Of a stretch of 64,000 nt of DNA, positions 1-9,867 are shown in pieces. Under the pieces are notes generated by a model. It did no database searches, was not told the DNA's origin, and saw nothing but the letters and a program-made list of their open reading frames with translations. Source of the stretch: Sinorhizobium mexicanum (GTDB lineage: Bacteria > Pseudomonadota > Alphaproteobacteria > Rhizobiales > Rhizobiaceae); assembly GCF_013488225.1 (NCBI RefSeq), contig NZ_CP041238.1, forward strand, positions 583,501 to 647,500. Direction: 5' to 3'. A program made the translations under genes and the position numbers. How positions within the stretch are numbered: the stretch's first letter is position 1; every line of letters begins with the position of its first letter.

Positions 1-3000
1 GAGCACCAGCGGACCGGGCAGCGCCGCGATCGCCTTGTTGACGACGCGGATGCGTTCGGCGTCGCCCTCGACGAGGGCGCCGGCGAAGGGGCCGTCCGCG
101 GCCCAGTCCTTCGACCAGGAGACGCGCAACGCGACGCCATGCGGAAGGTCCTTGAGCGAAGGCTGCAAGCCGGAGGCGGCGTCGATGACGACGCTGTTGC
201 CGGTCGCCAGCGCTGCGGCGAGCTGGTGGTAGAGACCCGTCTCGGTCTGCGGCACGAGCAGGACCCGGCCGCGCGGGTGGAGTGCGTAAAGATTGCGCTC
301 ACCGACCGGACCCGGCAGCTCCAGCGCGAGCCCGAGTGCCGAGGTGCTGCCGGCGTTGCGCGCTGCGTCCGCTTCGGTCTTTGCGTCACGGCCATCGAGC
401 CACTTGGCGAAGTCGAGGAGGGCAGGGTCCGTATGAATGGAGCTGTGCTGTGGCGGCACTGGCGCGGTCGTTACCAGCCGGCCGAGATAGAGCGGGCCGC
501 CCGCCTTCGGACCGGTGCCGGAAAGGCCGCGTCCGCCGAAGGGTTGCACACCGACGACGGCGCCGATGATATTGCGGTTGACGTAGAGATTGCCGGCCTT
601 CACGCGGCTCGTCACATGCGCGATCGTTTCGTCGAGGCGCGTGTGGAGGCCGAAGGTCAGGCCATAGCCGGTGGCGTTGATGTCATCGACCAGCCGGTCG
701 AGATCCTCGCGGCGGTACCGGATGACGTGCAGCACCGGCCCGAATACCTCACGCTTGAGATCGGAGAGTTTCTGAAGCTCGATGATCGTCGGCGGCACGA
801 AGGTGCCCTGATCCGTCTCGGCGGCAAGACCGATCTGCTCCACCTTGCGGCCGAGCCCGCGCATCGCGTCGATGTGCTTTTCGATGATGCCTTTCGCCTC
901 GGCGGTGATGACCGGACCGACATCGACGGAAAGCCGGTCGGTGCGGCCGATGTTGAGTTCGTGCAGCGCACCCTTCAGCATGGCAAGCGTGCGATCGGCG
1001 ACGTCCTCCTGCAGGCAGAGCACGCGCAGTGCCGAGCAGCGCTGGCCGGCGCTGTCGAAGGCCGATGCGATCACGTCGCCGACCACCTGTTCGGCAAGCG
1101 CCGAGGAATCGACGATCAACGCGTTCTGCCCGCCGGTCTCGGCGATCAGCGGGATCGGTCGTCCGGCAGGCGAAAGCCGGTCGGAAAGTTGCGCCTGAAT
1201 GAGCCGCGCGACCTCCGTCGAGCCGGTGAACATCACTCCGGCGATCTCCGAGGCGGCGACCAGCACCGCGCCGACGCGGCCGTCGCCGGGCAGGAGCTGC
1301 AGCACGTTGGCCGGAATGCCCGCCTCGTGCAGGAGGCGCACGCCTTCGGCCGCGATCAGCGGCGTTTCCTCAGCGGGCTTGGCAAGCACCGGATTGCCCG
1401 CGACGAGCGCAGCGGCGATCTGGCCGGTGAAGATTGCCAGCGGGAAGTTCCAGGGGCTGATGCAGACGATCGGGCCGAGAGGCCTGTGGGCCGGGCCGAG
1501 CGTGCGGCGCGTCTGTTCGGCGTAGTAGCGCAGGAAGTCGATTGCCTCGCGCACTTCGGCGATCGCGTTCGGCAGCGACTTGCCGGCCTCGCGGGCGATA
1601 AGTCCGAGCAGCGTCGGCATGCGCGCCTGCATCAGGTCGGCCGCGCGGTCGAGGCAGGCGGCCCGTTCCGCTGGAGCAACGGCGGCCCACGCTTCGGCAG
1701 CCTCGAGCGCAAGGCGGGCCGCGCGCTTGGCGTCCTCGTCCGACGTTTCCGTCACCGAGCCGACGATATCACGGTGGTCGCCGGGATTGACGACCGGGCG
1801 GGTTTCGCCCGAGGCCGCGCCGGTCGCAAGCTGCGGAACGGAGGTCCAGGCAGTCGCGGCGCTTGCCTTCAATGCTTCCGTCAGCAATGCGAGACTGTCT
1901 TCATTCGAGAGATCGAGGCCGGCGGAATTGGTGCGGGCCTCGCCAAAGAGCTTGGCCGGAAAGGCGATCTGATCGTGCTTCGCGCCGACCACCGGCATGG
2001 AGCGGACGATGTCGACCGGATCGGCGGTGAGCTCGTCGACGGAGACCTTCGGGTCGGCGATACGGTTGACGAAGGAGGAGTTCGCGCCGTTTTCGAGCAG
2101 GCGGCGGACGAGGTAGGCGAGCAGCGTCTCATGCGTGCCGACCGGCGCATAGATGCGGCATGGACGGTCGAGATTGTTGCGGCCGACGACCTCGTCGTAA
2201 AGCGGCTCGCCCATGCCGTGCAGGCACTGGAACTCGTATTTGCCGACCTGAAAATCCTTGCCGGCCATATGGTAGATGGTGGCAAGCGTCTGCGCGTTGT
2301 GGGTGGCAAACTGCGGGAAGATAACGTCCGTCGCCGAAAGCAGCTTGCGGGCGCAGGCGACATAGGAAACGTCGGTATAGATCTTGCGGGTAAAGACAGG
2401 GAAATCCTCAAGCCCGTCGAGCTGGGCGCGCTTGATCTCGGCATCCCAATAGGCGCCCTTGACGAGGCGCACCATGATGCGCCGGCCCGACCGGCGCGCG
2501 AGATCGATGATGAAATCCAGAACGAACGGGCAGCGCTTGCCGTAGGCCTGCACGACGAAGCCCATGCCGTTCCAGCCGGACAGATCCGCATCAAGGCAAA
2601 GGTCTTCGAGAAGATCGAGCGACAGCTCCAGCCGGTCGGCTTCCTCGGCGTCGATGTTGAGACCGATGTCGTATTTCTTGGCGATGAGCGCGAGCGCCTT
2701 CACCTTCGGCAGCAATTCGCCCATGACGCGGGAGGCCTGCGCGCGCGAATAGCGCGGATGGAGGGCAGAGAGCTTGATCGAGATGCCGGGACCTTCGTAG
2801 ATACCGCGCCCGGCCGAAGCCTTGCCGATCGCATGGATCGCGGCTTCGTAGTCCTTGTAATAGCGCTCCGCATCGGCCGCCGTGGTCGCCGCTTCGCCGA
2901 GCATGTCGTAAGAGTAGCGGAAGCCCTTCTGTTCGAGCGCCCGCGAGCGGCGCAGCGCCTCGTCGATCGTCTCGCCGGTGACGAACTGCTCGCCCATCAT

Positions 3001-3573
3001 CCGCATCGCCATGTCGACGCCCCGGCGGATCACCGGTTCGCCGCAACGGGCGATCAGCCGCGTGAGTGCCGCCGCCAGGCTGCGGTCGTTGACGGTTGAG
3101 GTCAGCTTGCCGGTGACGACGAGGCCCCAGGTCGCGGCGTTGACGAACAGCGAGCGGCCCCCGCCGAGATGCGACTTCCAGTCGCCGTCGGAGATCTTGT
3201 CGCGGATCAGCGCGTCGCGGGTCGCCGTATCGGGAACGCGCAGCAGCGCTTCCGCAAGGCACATCAGCGCGACGCCTTCCTGACTGGATAGCGAATATTC
3301 GTGCACCAGTCCCTCGACGCCTGACCCCTTATGCTTGGCACGGAGCGCCTCGATCAGCCTGCGGGCGGTTTTAGCGGCGGCATCGCGGGTTTCCCTGGGC
3401 AGGGTCGCGGCCTCGATGAGCGCCGGCAGGCATTCCGTTTCCGGGCGGCGATAGGCGGCCGTGATGGCCCGGCGGAGCGTGGTTTGCGGCCGGATCGGCG
3501 GCGCGAAGTCGGCGAAGGGCGCCGGCGCTGCGTTCATGGCTGAGGGGGATTTTTGAAGCTTGGTCTGGCTCAT
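1..3573 (-). CDS. putA: Bifunctional proline dehydrogenase / P5C dehydrogenase PutA (C-terminus cut by window edge)
   Basis: PutA oxidises proline to P5C with an FAD-dependent PRODH domain and then to glutamate with an NAD-dependent aldehyde dehydrogenase domain. The first 1191 codons are present; rhizobial PutA is usually a little over 1200, so only a short tail is missing. The PRODH barrel shows the conserved RLVKGAYWD segment. The ALDH domain has the general base in ETGGQN (Glu812) and the nucleophile in SAGQRCS (Cys846), 34 residues apart as expected. The ATG at 3573 follows a GGAGG. The N-terminus is Pro/Ala-rich and shows no ribbon-helix-helix DNA-binding domain, unlike enteric PutA, so autorepression of the E. 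coli kind is not expected. No divergent putR is visible; the 186 bases upstream lead straight to the end of the next gene. Confidence 0.96.
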   Translation of the reverse strand, partial: MSQTKLQKSPSAMNAAPAPFADFAPPIRPQTTLRRAITAAYRRPETECLPALIEAATLPRETRDAAAKTARRLIEALRAKHKGSGVEGLVHEYSLSSQEGVALMCLAEALLRVPDTATRDALIRDKISDGDWKSHLGGGRSLFVNAATWGLVVTGKLTSTVNDRSLAAALTRLIARCGEPVIRRGVDMAMRMMGEQFVTGETIDEALRRSRALEQKGFRYSYDMLGEAATTAADAERYYKDYEAAIHAIGKASAGRGIYEGPGISIKLSALHPRYSRAQASRVMGELLPKVKALALIAKKYDIGLNIDAEEADRLELSLDLLEDLCLDADLSGWNGMGFVVQAYGKRCPFVLDFIIDLARRSGRRIMVRLVKGAYWDAEIKRAQLDGLEDFPVFTRKIYTDVSYVACARKLLSATDVIFPQFATHNAQTLATIYHMAGKDFQVGKYEFQCLHGMGEPLYDEVVGRNNLDRPCRIYAPVGTHETLLAYLVRRLLENGANSSFVNRIADPKVSVDELTADPVDIVRSMPVVGAKHDQIAFPAKLFGEARTNSAGLDLSNEDSLALLTEALKASAATAWTSVPQLATGAASGETRPVVNPGDHRDIVGSVTETSDEDAKRAARLALEAAEAWAAVAPAERAACLDRAADLMQARMPTLLGLIAREAGKSLPNAIAEVREAIDFLRYYAEQTRRTLGPAHRPLGPIVCISPWNFPLAIFTGQIAAALVAGNPVLAKPAEETPLIAAEGVRLLHEAGIPANVLQLLPGDGRVGAVLVAASEIAGVMFTGSTEVARLIQAQLSDRLSPAGRPIPLIAETGGQNALIVDSSALAEQVVGDVIASAFDSAGQRCSALRVLCLQEDVADRTLAMLKGALHELNIGRTDRLSVDVGPVITAEAKGIIEKHIDAMRGLGRKVEQIGLAAETDQGTFVPPTIIELQKLSDLKREVFGPVLHVIRYRREDLDRLVDDINATGYGLTFGLHTRLDETIAHVTSRVKAGNLYVNRNIIGAVVGVQPFGGRGLSGTGPKAGGPLYLGRLVTTAPVPPQHSSIHTDPALLDFAKWLDGRDAKTEADAARNAGSTSALGLALELPGPVGERNLYALHPRGRVLLVPQTETGLYHQLAAALATGNSVVIDAASGLQPSLKDLPHGVALRVSWSKDWAADGPFAGALVEGDAERIRVVNKAIAALPGPLVL

Positions 3574-3759
3574 CGAACGCGGTCCTCCACGGAGCGGTAA
3601 CAGGCGTCTGGCGCCTCTGATTTCGTGGGCCGAAAATACGCTTGACGCCGCCGAACATCCATCCGGCAAATCTCGGCACTATCGGAATATTTCGCTGCCG
3701 ATCTGCCAGCAAACGGCGGAACATGCGGAGTGTCGCGGTGAGCGCCGGATGATCGAGTG

Positions 3760-4104
3760 TCACGCGGCAGCGCCGAAATGGCGTGCGCGCGCAATCAGAC
3801 ACTCGTCGTCACCGGGCATGCACGTCCGGCACACGATCGGTCGCACCGCATAAATCTTGCAGGCGACGAAGCGGCCAAGCGTGCCGTCGAGCGCCGTGCA
3901 TCGATCGTTCTCGCAACGCATGCCACCAAGATCGGCAGCGACGTATTCTGCCGGAATGCGATCGAGTTCCTCGTCTGTCTCCAGCGAGAAGCGCGGCCAG
4001 TCGGCCGAATAGGCACAACAGGCGCCGCAGCTTTGACAGTCGAAATCCTGGCTGGCGAAATCCTGGCTGGCGAAATCCTGGCTGGATGAAACGGAATGGG
4101 TCAT
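3760..4104 (-). CDS. YkgJ-family Cys-cluster protein (putative Zn/Fe chelating)
   Basis: 114-residue protein with an N-terminal CxxCGACC-type cluster (CQSCGACCAY) and further cysteines downstream (RCENDRC, VACKIY, CRTCMPGDDEC). This is the pattern of the YkgJ/UPF0153 CxxCxxCC family, thought to bind Zn or an Fe-S cluster; the function is unknown. The ATG at 4104 starts MTHSVSSSQ. Residues just before the Cys cluster are a fivefold-residue repeat, DFASQ, encoded by a perfect 15-bp tandem repeat. It ends 186 bp upstream of putA on the same strand and lies 40 bp downstream of the phosphodiesterase gene, so the two may be co-transcribed. A much longer upstream open frame exists but only overlaps the phosphodiesterase antiparallel frames. 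Confidence 0.82.
   Translation of the reverse strand: MTHSVSSSQDFASQDFASQDFDCQSCGACCAYSADWPRFSLETDEELDRIPAEYVAADLGGMRCENDRCTALDGTLGRFVACKIYAVRPIVCRTCMPGDDECLIARARHFGAAA
4041..4085. repeat. Three perfect tandem copies of a 15-bp unit inside the YkgJ-like gene
   Basis: The unit CGAAATCCTGGCTGG occurs at 4041-4055, 4056-4070 and 4071-4085 without mismatch. It is in frame (5 codons per unit) and encodes repeated DFASQ on the minus strand near the N-terminus. Copy-number change would add or remove five residues without a frameshift. Confidence 0.97.
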
Positions 4105-4144
4105 GGCCCAACCTAACACGAAGGCGGTGGCGTCGAAACGGTCG

Positions 4145-4951
4145 TTATGCCAGTGCCGCGTCGCGCCGGGCGATTTCGTAGTCTTCGGTATGGACGAGCA
4201 CGCCGTCATCGGTAACCAGGATGATGCCATAGGCCGCCGGTTCGTCGACTGAGAGCGAGGCGTCCGGCGTATCGAAGGGCATCGGCTGTTGATGGACCGG
4301 GCTCTTGAAAATCGAGAACGGAATACCGCGACTGGAACCGCTGATCGTGCGATGAACATGACCGGCGAAGATGTGGCGCACATTGCCGTGGCGTTTCACG
4401 AGCGCGTAGAATTCCTGACCGTTGATCAGACGGATCATGTCGATGCTCGTGAAGCCGGTCACATGCGGAGGATGGTGCATGAAGATCAGCACCGGCCGGG
4501 CGCCGGCCTCGGCGAGTTGCCGATCGAGCCAGGCAAGACGCTTTTGGCAAAGATGCCCGGCGTGGCTCACGGGATAGTCGTAGGGCGGCGCAAACAGGGT
4601 GTCGAGCAACACGGCGCGACAGTCGGCAAAATCGATCGCCTGCTGGACGAAACCGTTCTCGTCGGTCGCCGCACCGGAAAAAACCTGGAGGAAAACCTCG
4701 CGCCTGTCGTGGTTGCCGATCATCATCGCCGCCGGTGGAACGAGTTCACCAAGGATCGCCTTCAGGCGTTCATAGGACGGGCGGTCGGCCCCGTGCGTGA
4801 GATCTCCGGCAAAGATCACCCGATGCGCATCGGCGTGATGGCGATTGACGTGAGCAATCCCGTTGGCGAGCCGCCGATAGGGATCAAGCCCGATGATTGT
4901 TAGACCTTCGGGAACCATATGCAGGTCGGTGAAGATGATGAACTTCGTCAT
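4145..4951 (-). CDS. spdA: Metallophosphoesterase, cyclic-nucleotide phosphodiesterase (SpdA-like)
   Basis: 268-residue calcineurin-like phosphoesterase. Metal-ligand motifs appear in order: FTDLH near the N-terminus (D-x-H), GDLTHG, GNHD, FMHHPPH and GHVH. This is the CpdA/GpdQ class III phosphodiesterase pattern. In S. meliloti the orthologue in this location, SpdA, was described as acting on 2',3'-cyclic nucleotides; that assignment is transferred by synteny and resemblance. The start at 4951 (MTKFIIFTDLH) puts the first motif at the normal distance from the N-terminus; an upstream in-frame ATG at 5053 would add 34 unconserved residues. It lies 2-6 kb from the cyclase and Clr genes, which supports a cyclic-nucleotide role. 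Confidence 0.85.
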   Translation of the reverse strand: MTKFIIFTDLHMVPEGLTIIGLDPYRRLANGIAHVNRHHADAHRVIFAGDLTHGADRPSYERLKAILGELVPPAAMMIGNHDRREVFLQVFSGAATDENGFVQQAIDFADCRAVLLDTLFAPPYDYPVSHAGHLCQKRLAWLDRQLAEAGARPVLIFMHHPPHVTGFTSIDMIRLINGQEFYALVKRHGNVRHIFAGHVHRTISGSSRGIPFSIFKSPVHQQPMPFDTPDASLSVDEPAAYGIILVTDDGVLVHTEDYEIARRDAALA

Positions 4952-5195
4952 GCTCGTTCCGGTGATATGCCGCGCTTTCACGCTCCCGCGCCGGGGCACG
5001 ACCGTCAAGCGGCATCTTTGGGCGAATGGACCGCAGGTGATGTTTGGATGCACTTGTCGAGACCGTTCCGTTGCCCATCTTGCAGCGGGCTGGTGAACGC
5101 TGTATGCATCACCGCGTTGTCTGATATATCAGGTGAGGAGCCGTGCCGGTCGAGATCGGTGAACGGCCGAAAGATGCGATATCCGGAGATAGGTC

Positions 5196-6230
5196 ATGAG
5201 ATGGAAGCGCACGATCCAGTTGCTGGATGTTCATTGCGAGGGCGAAATCGGCAAGGTGGCGATCGGCGGCGTGCCGAAGATCCCGGGCAACTCGATCGCC
5301 GAGCAGTTGAACCACATCAACACGGTCGACGACAGCCTGCGCCGGTTCCTCTGCCTTGAGCCGCGTTCCGGATCGATCGGCTCGGTCAACCTGCTCGTGC
5401 CGCCGAAGCGGCCGGAGGCCGATGCCGGCTTCATCATCCTGCAGGCGGACCAAGCCCACGCGATGTCTGGCTCCAATTCGATCTGCGTGACGACGGCGCT
5501 GCTCGAATCCGGCATGATCGAGATGAAGGAGCCGGAGACGGTGGTGATGCTCGACACGGCGGCCGGCCTCGTCAAGGCGACGGCTACCTGCCGCGACGGG
5601 CGGTGCGAAAGGGTGAAGCTCACCATGGTGCCGTCCTTCGTGCAGGAGTTGGACGTTGAGGTCGATACCCCGGAATGGGGCCGCATCAAGCTCGATCTCT
5701 GCTTCGGCGGTATTTTCTACGCGCTGGTCGATGTCCGCCAGATCGGCACGACGATCGAAAAGGCGAATGCGCGGCGGATTGTCGAGGCGGGCATGCTGCT
5801 CAAGGATCTCGTCAACCGCACGATCCCGGTCGTCCATCCGGAGATCCCCGAAATCAGCGGCGTCGCCTATGTGATGTTCCGCGACACCGAGGCGGATGGC
5901 ACGGTTCGCACCTGCACGACGATGTGGCCGGGCCGCGTCGATCGTTCGCCTTGCGGCACCGGTAGCTCGGCGAACCTGGCAACGCTTCACGCGCGAGGCC
6001 GGGTGAAGCCCGGCGATATCCTCAAATCCCGGTCGATCATCGGCTCCGAGTTTGAGGTGGGGCTCGAAGGCGTGACGACAGTCGCCGGCAGGGAGGCAAT
6101 TATTCCGACCATCTCCGGTCGGGGCTGGACGTTCGGCCTGCACCAGGTGGCGCTCGATCCGTTCGATCCGCTCGCCGAAGGATTTGCGCTGACCGATACC
6201 TGGGGGCCGCAGGCGGGCGAGATCCGCTGA
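5196..6230 (+). CDS. Proline racemase family enzyme (hydroxyproline 2-epimerase or 3-hydroxyproline dehydratase type)
   Basis: 344 residues, full length for the proline racemase superfamily. The two catalytic thiol positions are recognisable. The first, normally Cys, is Ser91 in AMSGSNSIC; the second is Cys253 in DRSPCGTGSSAN. Ser/Cys members are typically hydroxyproline epimerases or dehydratases rather than true proline racemases (family knowledge), so the exact reaction is left open. The ATG follows GGAG at suitable spacing. It is divergent from the phosphodiesterase gene and about 1.6 kb from putA, suggesting a shared theme of proline or hydroxyproline catabolism, although no other hyp genes are nearby. 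Confidence 0.85.
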   Translation: MRWKRTIQLLDVHCEGEIGKVAIGGVPKIPGNSIAEQLNHINTVDDSLRRFLCLEPRSGSIGSVNLLVPPKRPEADAGFIILQADQAHAMSGSNSICVTTALLESGMIEMKEPETVVMLDTAAGLVKATATCRDGRCERVKLTMVPSFVQELDVEVDTPEWGRIKLDLCFGGIFYALVDVRQIGTTIEKANARRIVEAGMLLKDLVNRTIPVVHPEIPEISGVAYVMFRDTEADGTVRTCTTMWPGRVDRSPCGTGSSANLATLHARGRVKPGDILKSRSIIGSEFEVGLEGVTTVAGREAIIPTISGRGWTFGLHQVALDPFDPLAEGFALTDTWGPQAGEIR

Positions 6231-6278
6231 GGCCCGATCGCGCGGCGGGCACTATCCCGCCGCGCACAGATGGCGTCT

Positions 6279-7139
6279 TCATTTGGACCGGTCCATCTTG
6301 GCCAGCATGGCGGTGCGCAAGATGCTGCCGGTGGCGATCGGGTCGAGCTTTTGCTGGCCAAGCGGATCGCCTTGGTAGGCTGCCTGCCTGAACAGTTCCT
6401 GTGCGGCGACAGGATTGCGCCGCACGCCTTCACCGCTTTCGAACATCAGGCCGAGGTTGATCATCGCGTCCACATTGCCGCGTTCGGCCGCGAGACCGTA
6501 GAATTTTGCGGCCTCGAGATTGTCTTCCGGCACCGCCTTGCCCTCGTCCAGCATCACCGCCAGGTTGAATGCTGCGACGTCGTCGCCGGCGATCGATGCC
6601 CGCTCGAACCAGCGGATTGCGAGCGCGCCGTCAGTGGCAGTGCCGACACCGTCGCGATAGGCGACGCCGAGATTGTAGGCGGCGAGAATGTTTCCGGCTG
6701 CCGCGGCGCGCTCATAGAGCCCGAACGCCGTTTCGGCCTCGCCCGCCGCGGCAAGCTGTGCGCCGTAGTTCACCATGGCCAGCGCATGACCGTTGCGCGC
6801 GGCTTCCTCGAGGATGCGGCGCGACTGTATTTTCTGCCCGGCCTTGTCGAGGACACGCGCGAGCTGGAATTGTGTGCGTGCATCGCCATTCTGGTTGTAG
6901 GCTTCGCGGCAGGCGGAGAGCGCAATGCCGATACGGATGTCTTCCGTCGAAACGCTCGGGAACGACCGGTTCCGCTCCGAGTCGAATTCGCTGCCCGCTT
7001 CGCGGTCGCATTGTTCCGCGGCGGTCAGATCGCCGGCACGCGCCGCGGGCAGGGCGATGGCAGCAAACGAAAGGAGCATGATAGCCGCTAGTAGCAGAAT
7101 GTTGGCGATGCGAATGCGCTGGTTGATCCGGTTGTCCAT
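6279..7139 (-). CDS. Secreted Sel1-like repeat protein
   Basis: 286 residues. The N-terminus (positively charged start, hydrophobic stretch about residues 11-33, ALPAARA before GDL) is a signal peptide or anchor. The rest is a chain of Sel1/TPR-like repeats, e.g. AMVNYGAQLAAAGE, AAYNLGVAYRDGVG, AFNLAVMLDEGKAV and AMINLGLMFESGEG, roughly 36 residues apart. Such proteins act as periplasmic scaffolds; no enzymatic function is implied. The ATG at 7139 follows GAGGG. A perfect Clr-box match lies 52 bp upstream, so expression is probably cAMP-Clr dependent. It is divergent from a FecR-domain gene. Confidence 0.8.
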   Translation of the reverse strand: MDNRINQRIRIANILLLAAIMLLSFAAIALPAARAGDLTAAEQCDREAGSEFDSERNRSFPSVSTEDIRIGIALSACREAYNQNGDARTQFQLARVLDKAGQKIQSRRILEEAARNGHALAMVNYGAQLAAAGEAETAFGLYERAAAAGNILAAYNLGVAYRDGVGTATDGALAIRWFERASIAGDDVAAFNLAVMLDEGKAVPEDNLEAAKFYGLAAERGNVDAMINLGLMFESGEGVRRNPVAAQELFRQAAYQGDPLGQQKLDPIATGSILRTAMLAKMDRSK

Positions 7140-7190
7140 GACGGTTTCCCTCTTTGCGGCTCGATCCTAGAGCGGTTGCAGCACTGCACC

Positions 7191-7206
7191 TGTTCCTGGG
7201 GAAACA
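7191..7206. promoter_or_regulatory. Putative Clr (cAMP-CRP family) binding box
   Basis: TGTTCCTGGGGAAACA matches the S. meliloti Clr consensus HGTYHCNNNNGRWACA at every defined position (consensus from memory). It lies in the 218-bp gap between the divergent Sel1-repeat gene (start 7139) and FecR-domain gene (start 7358), about 2.7 kb from clr itself. Its centre is about 60 bp from the Sel1-gene start, so that promoter is the likelier target. Confidence 0.72.
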
Positions 7207-7357
7207 GCGGCACATCGGATCGGGCGGCGAAGTTGTGGGTGAGAGCGCCTGCGTCCTGCCAGGCGAGGTGCGTCTTGCTTCGCCTGTGTGTGCGGTTATC
7301 CTCTGAGGCGCCGGAGGCTCGAACAGGGAGCGTTGCGAGAGGCAGCGAGCAAAGCCG

Positions 7358-7975
7358 ATGCGGCAGATATATGTGAAAAGGCGAATCTTCGTCGGCGGCC
7401 TGATGTTGACGGCCGTGGTGGGCCGCTCGGCGAACGCGGCGCCCAATTCCGTGGTCGGCAAGGCCGAGAAGATACGTGGCAACGTACGCCGCCGGCAGGG
7501 AGAGGACGAGGCCCAGCTTGCCGTCGGCGGCGACGTTCTCGACAACGACTATGTCTCGACGAGCACCAACAGCTTTGCCGATCTGGCGCTGAGCGACACG
7601 CGCATCCTGCTCGGCCCGCAAACGGAACTCTTGATCGACAGGTTCATCGCCGGTCAGGGCGGCACGCTCGAGCTCGGCCTCGGCCGGATGGTCTTCGACC
7701 GGCCGGAAGGGCTTTCGAAGGTTGACGTGGCGGTGCGCACGGCTTTCGGGATGATCGGCGTGCGCGGCACGAAATTCTTCTGCGGCCCGAGCCGGGCAGC
7801 TTTCGCCGTCTTCGTGGAGCGTGGAGCGGTCTCGGTCCAGGGCGGCGGTGTGATGCGCACGGTTGCAGCCGGCCAGGGCGTCGACTTCGACCGGCCGGGC
7901 GCGGCGCCATCGGAACTCACAAACTGGGGGCAGGCCCGCATTAGGGAAGCCTATGCGAGCGTCGGCTTGCTGTAA
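7358..7975 (+). CDS. Secreted FecR-domain protein
   Basis: 205 residues. Signal peptide at the N-terminus with a likely cut after NAA/ANA (GRSANAAPNSV). The body is a FecR-type beta-helical domain: VVGKAEKIRGNVRR, a 'VLDNDYVSTSTNSFADLALSDT' region at about 61-82, and VAVRTAFGMIGVRGTKF, the classic V-x-T-P/F-x-x-x-x-V-R-G-T block. In alphaproteobacteria, secreted FecR proteins of this kind often accompany CHASE2 adenylate cyclases, as here: the cyclase gene converges on it with only 9 bp between the stop codons. A Clr box lies upstream. The SD is weak (GAGAGG, about 14 nt away), so the start is less certain than the frame. Confidence 0.82.
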   Translation: MRQIYVKRRIFVGGLMLTAVVGRSANAAPNSVVGKAEKIRGNVRRRQGEDEAQLAVGGDVLDNDYVSTSTNSFADLALSDTRILLGPQTELLIDRFIAGQGGTLELGLGRMVFDRPEGLSKVDVAVRTAFGMIGVRGTKFFCGPSRAAFAVFVERGAVSVQGGGVMRTVAAGQGVDFDRPGAAPSELTNWGQARIREAYASVGLL

Positions 7976-7984
7976 CGCGCGTCC

Positions 7985-9862
7985 TCACGCCGGCAATGGC
8001 GGGTCAGCGACTGTGAAGAGCTCCATCGGTCCGAACCCACGGATATCATGGCGCCCCAGTGCCCGGAGAGGTGCATCCGATTGCGCCGCTGCCGCTGGCC
8101 CGATGCAGATTGCCGTTCCGAGGAATTTGTTCGCGTCCTGAAGCCGCGCCGCGAGGTTCACCGCGTCGCCATGAGCGGTGTAGTCGAGCTTGCCGCCCGC
8201 GCCTACCTCGCCGAGCACGGCAAGCCCGGTTTCGACGCCGATCCGGGTTCGGCCGAAACTGTTTTCGGCAAATTGTGGCCGCCGCCGCATTTCTTCGGTC
8301 AGGGCGTGGATCGCCATGGCGCATTCGATCGCCTTGTTGACGTGATCGTCGAGATCCTCCGGCGCGTTGAAGAGCGCGTGCACGGCGTCGCCGACCACCT
8401 TGTCGACCATGCCGCCATGGCGGGCGACGAGCGCGTTCACTTCCGCGAAATAGATGTCGAGGAGCGCCACGAGCTCACGAGCGCCGAGCTTGCGGGCGAG
8501 AGTCGAGAATCCCTCGATATCGGTGAAAAGCGCGGTGACCACGCGTTCCTCGCCGGCCACGCGTCCGGCATTCGGCTGGTCGATGTAGCGCGCGACGACG
8601 GACTGCGGCAGGTATTGCGAAAATTTCTGCCGCGCGATCGCCTCGGCGCGCCGCACGTGGGCGAGTTGCAGCGCACTTGTCACGACGAGTACAGCGGCGA
8701 GCGCCGCACCGATGCCGACTGCATCGACGAGCCAGCCCGTCGCGGCATAAATGCCGCCGGCGCCGGCGATGACGAAGAGCAGCGCGAGGAGGCCGAGGGC
8801 GAGGGTCGTGAGTGGTCGAAGCCGCGTCGCGCCAACGGCCGCAAGCGTGCCGGCCGCAAAAGCGAACAAGGCTTCCAGGACTAAGAGTCCACCATACCGA
8901 TAGGGAACGAAGCCGGTGATGATCGCATTGGCGATATCGGCGTGGATCTGCACCGAAGGCTCGAGTGGCATCGAGGCGCTCGGTCTCAGCCCGCCGAAGC
9001 TCGGCATGCTGCTGCCGACGAAGACCAGTTTGCCCGCAAGGCGGCTCCGATCGACCGTGTCTGCCATGACGTCGGCAGCCGAGAGCGTGCGCGCGGCGAT
9101 CGCCTCTTCCGAACTTGCGACGAAGCGCAGGTTTCCCGCCTCGTCGAGGGGGATGACGGCATGATCGAGCCTGAGCCAGGCAGGCTCGCCGCCGAGCACC
9201 GGCGTGCTGCTCCCGGTTGTGAGACGTCCCGCTTCGATCGCGAGCGCCGGGTAGGCGTCGTTGCCGAGAATCGCAAAAGCCTGCGCCCGCCGCACGCGCG
9301 CGTCCTCGTCGCCGACGAGAAAGCCGGCGCTCGCCGCCTTGGATCGGTCCATGAACGCCGGGCAGGATGTTTCCGCCCCGGCAATGAACCACGGCTCCGG
9401 CACCGCAAGCGGACGTCTGAGCGCGAGCGGAGGAATGGGACGCGGATGCTCCAGGGCACGGTCAGCCGCGAGAAAGCCCAGAACGACAGGTGCCTCCGCG
9501 ATAGCGGAAGCAAGCGCAACATTGCCTGCGGCGTCGGCCTCGCATTCGGAGCTGAAAACGAAATCGACCGCAATCACCTTCGGTCCGGCGGCGGCCAGCC
9601 GCGATATCAGCGCCGCCGTTTCGGCCCGGTCCCAGTTTCCGGAGCCAAGCGCCTCATGCGCCTTGCGATCGACGTCGACGACGGTGATGTCCGGTGACCG
9701 GGGCGAGGTCACCCATTGCGTGAGGTTGTCGAAGAAAAGTTCACGCGGGGTTTTAAAGACCGTTTCGCCATAGAGATAAAGGAGCAGCGCCGCCGCCAGG
9801 CTTGCGACGATCCCGCCGAAGAGCGGGGTGACGCGACGGTGGAGGCGGTGCTTCGCACGCAA
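7985..9862 (-). CDS. cyaD1: CHASE2-domain receptor class III adenylate cyclase (CyaD1-like)
   Basis: 625 residues from a TTG start. Layout: one N-terminal membrane segment (about 11-30), an extracytoplasmic CHASE2 sensor (about 35-320), three membrane segments (about 325-420) and a class III cyclase domain (about 450-620). The cyclase domain shows the metal Asp in ALFTDIEGFS, VVGDAVHALF, and the transition-state region YTAHGDAVNLAARLQ. It makes cAMP in response to an unknown periplasmic signal. The start is chosen because GAGGAGG in the last codons of clr lies about 7 nt before TTG at 9862; upstream frames would overlap clr heavily. It forms a coupled operon with clr. The gene name is by analogy to the S. 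meliloti clr neighbour. Confidence 0.85.
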   Translation of the reverse strand: MRAKHRLHRRVTPLFGGIVASLAAALLLYLYGETVFKTPRELFFDNLTQWVTSPRSPDITVVDVDRKAHEALGSGNWDRAETAALISRLAAAGPKVIAVDFVFSSECEADAAGNVALASAIAEAPVVLGFLAADRALEHPRPIPPLALRRPLAVPEPWFIAGAETSCPAFMDRSKAASAGFLVGDEDARVRRAQAFAILGNDAYPALAIEAGRLTTGSSTPVLGGEPAWLRLDHAVIPLDEAGNLRFVASSEEAIAARTLSAADVMADTVDRSRLAGKLVFVGSSMPSFGGLRPSASMPLEPSVQIHADIANAIITGFVPYRYGGLLVLEALFAFAAGTLAAVGATRLRPLTTLALGLLALLFVIAGAGGIYAATGWLVDAVGIGAALAAVLVVTSALQLAHVRRAEAIARQKFSQYLPQSVVARYIDQPNAGRVAGEERVVTALFTDIEGFSTLARKLGARELVALLDIYFAEVNALVARHGGMVDKVVGDAVHALFNAPEDLDDHVNKAIECAMAIHALTEEMRRRPQFAENSFGRTRIGVETGLAVLGEVGAGGKLDYTAHGDAVNLAARLQDANKFLGTAICIGPAAAAQSDAPLRALGRHDIRGFGPMELFTVADPPLPA

Positions 9863-9867
9863 TCGAG

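Noticed and set aside
139..3099. 986-codon open frame on the plus strand
   Set aside because: It is antisense to putA, whose minus-strand frame shows all catalytic motifs. High GC produces long mirror frames; no family resemblance or SD.
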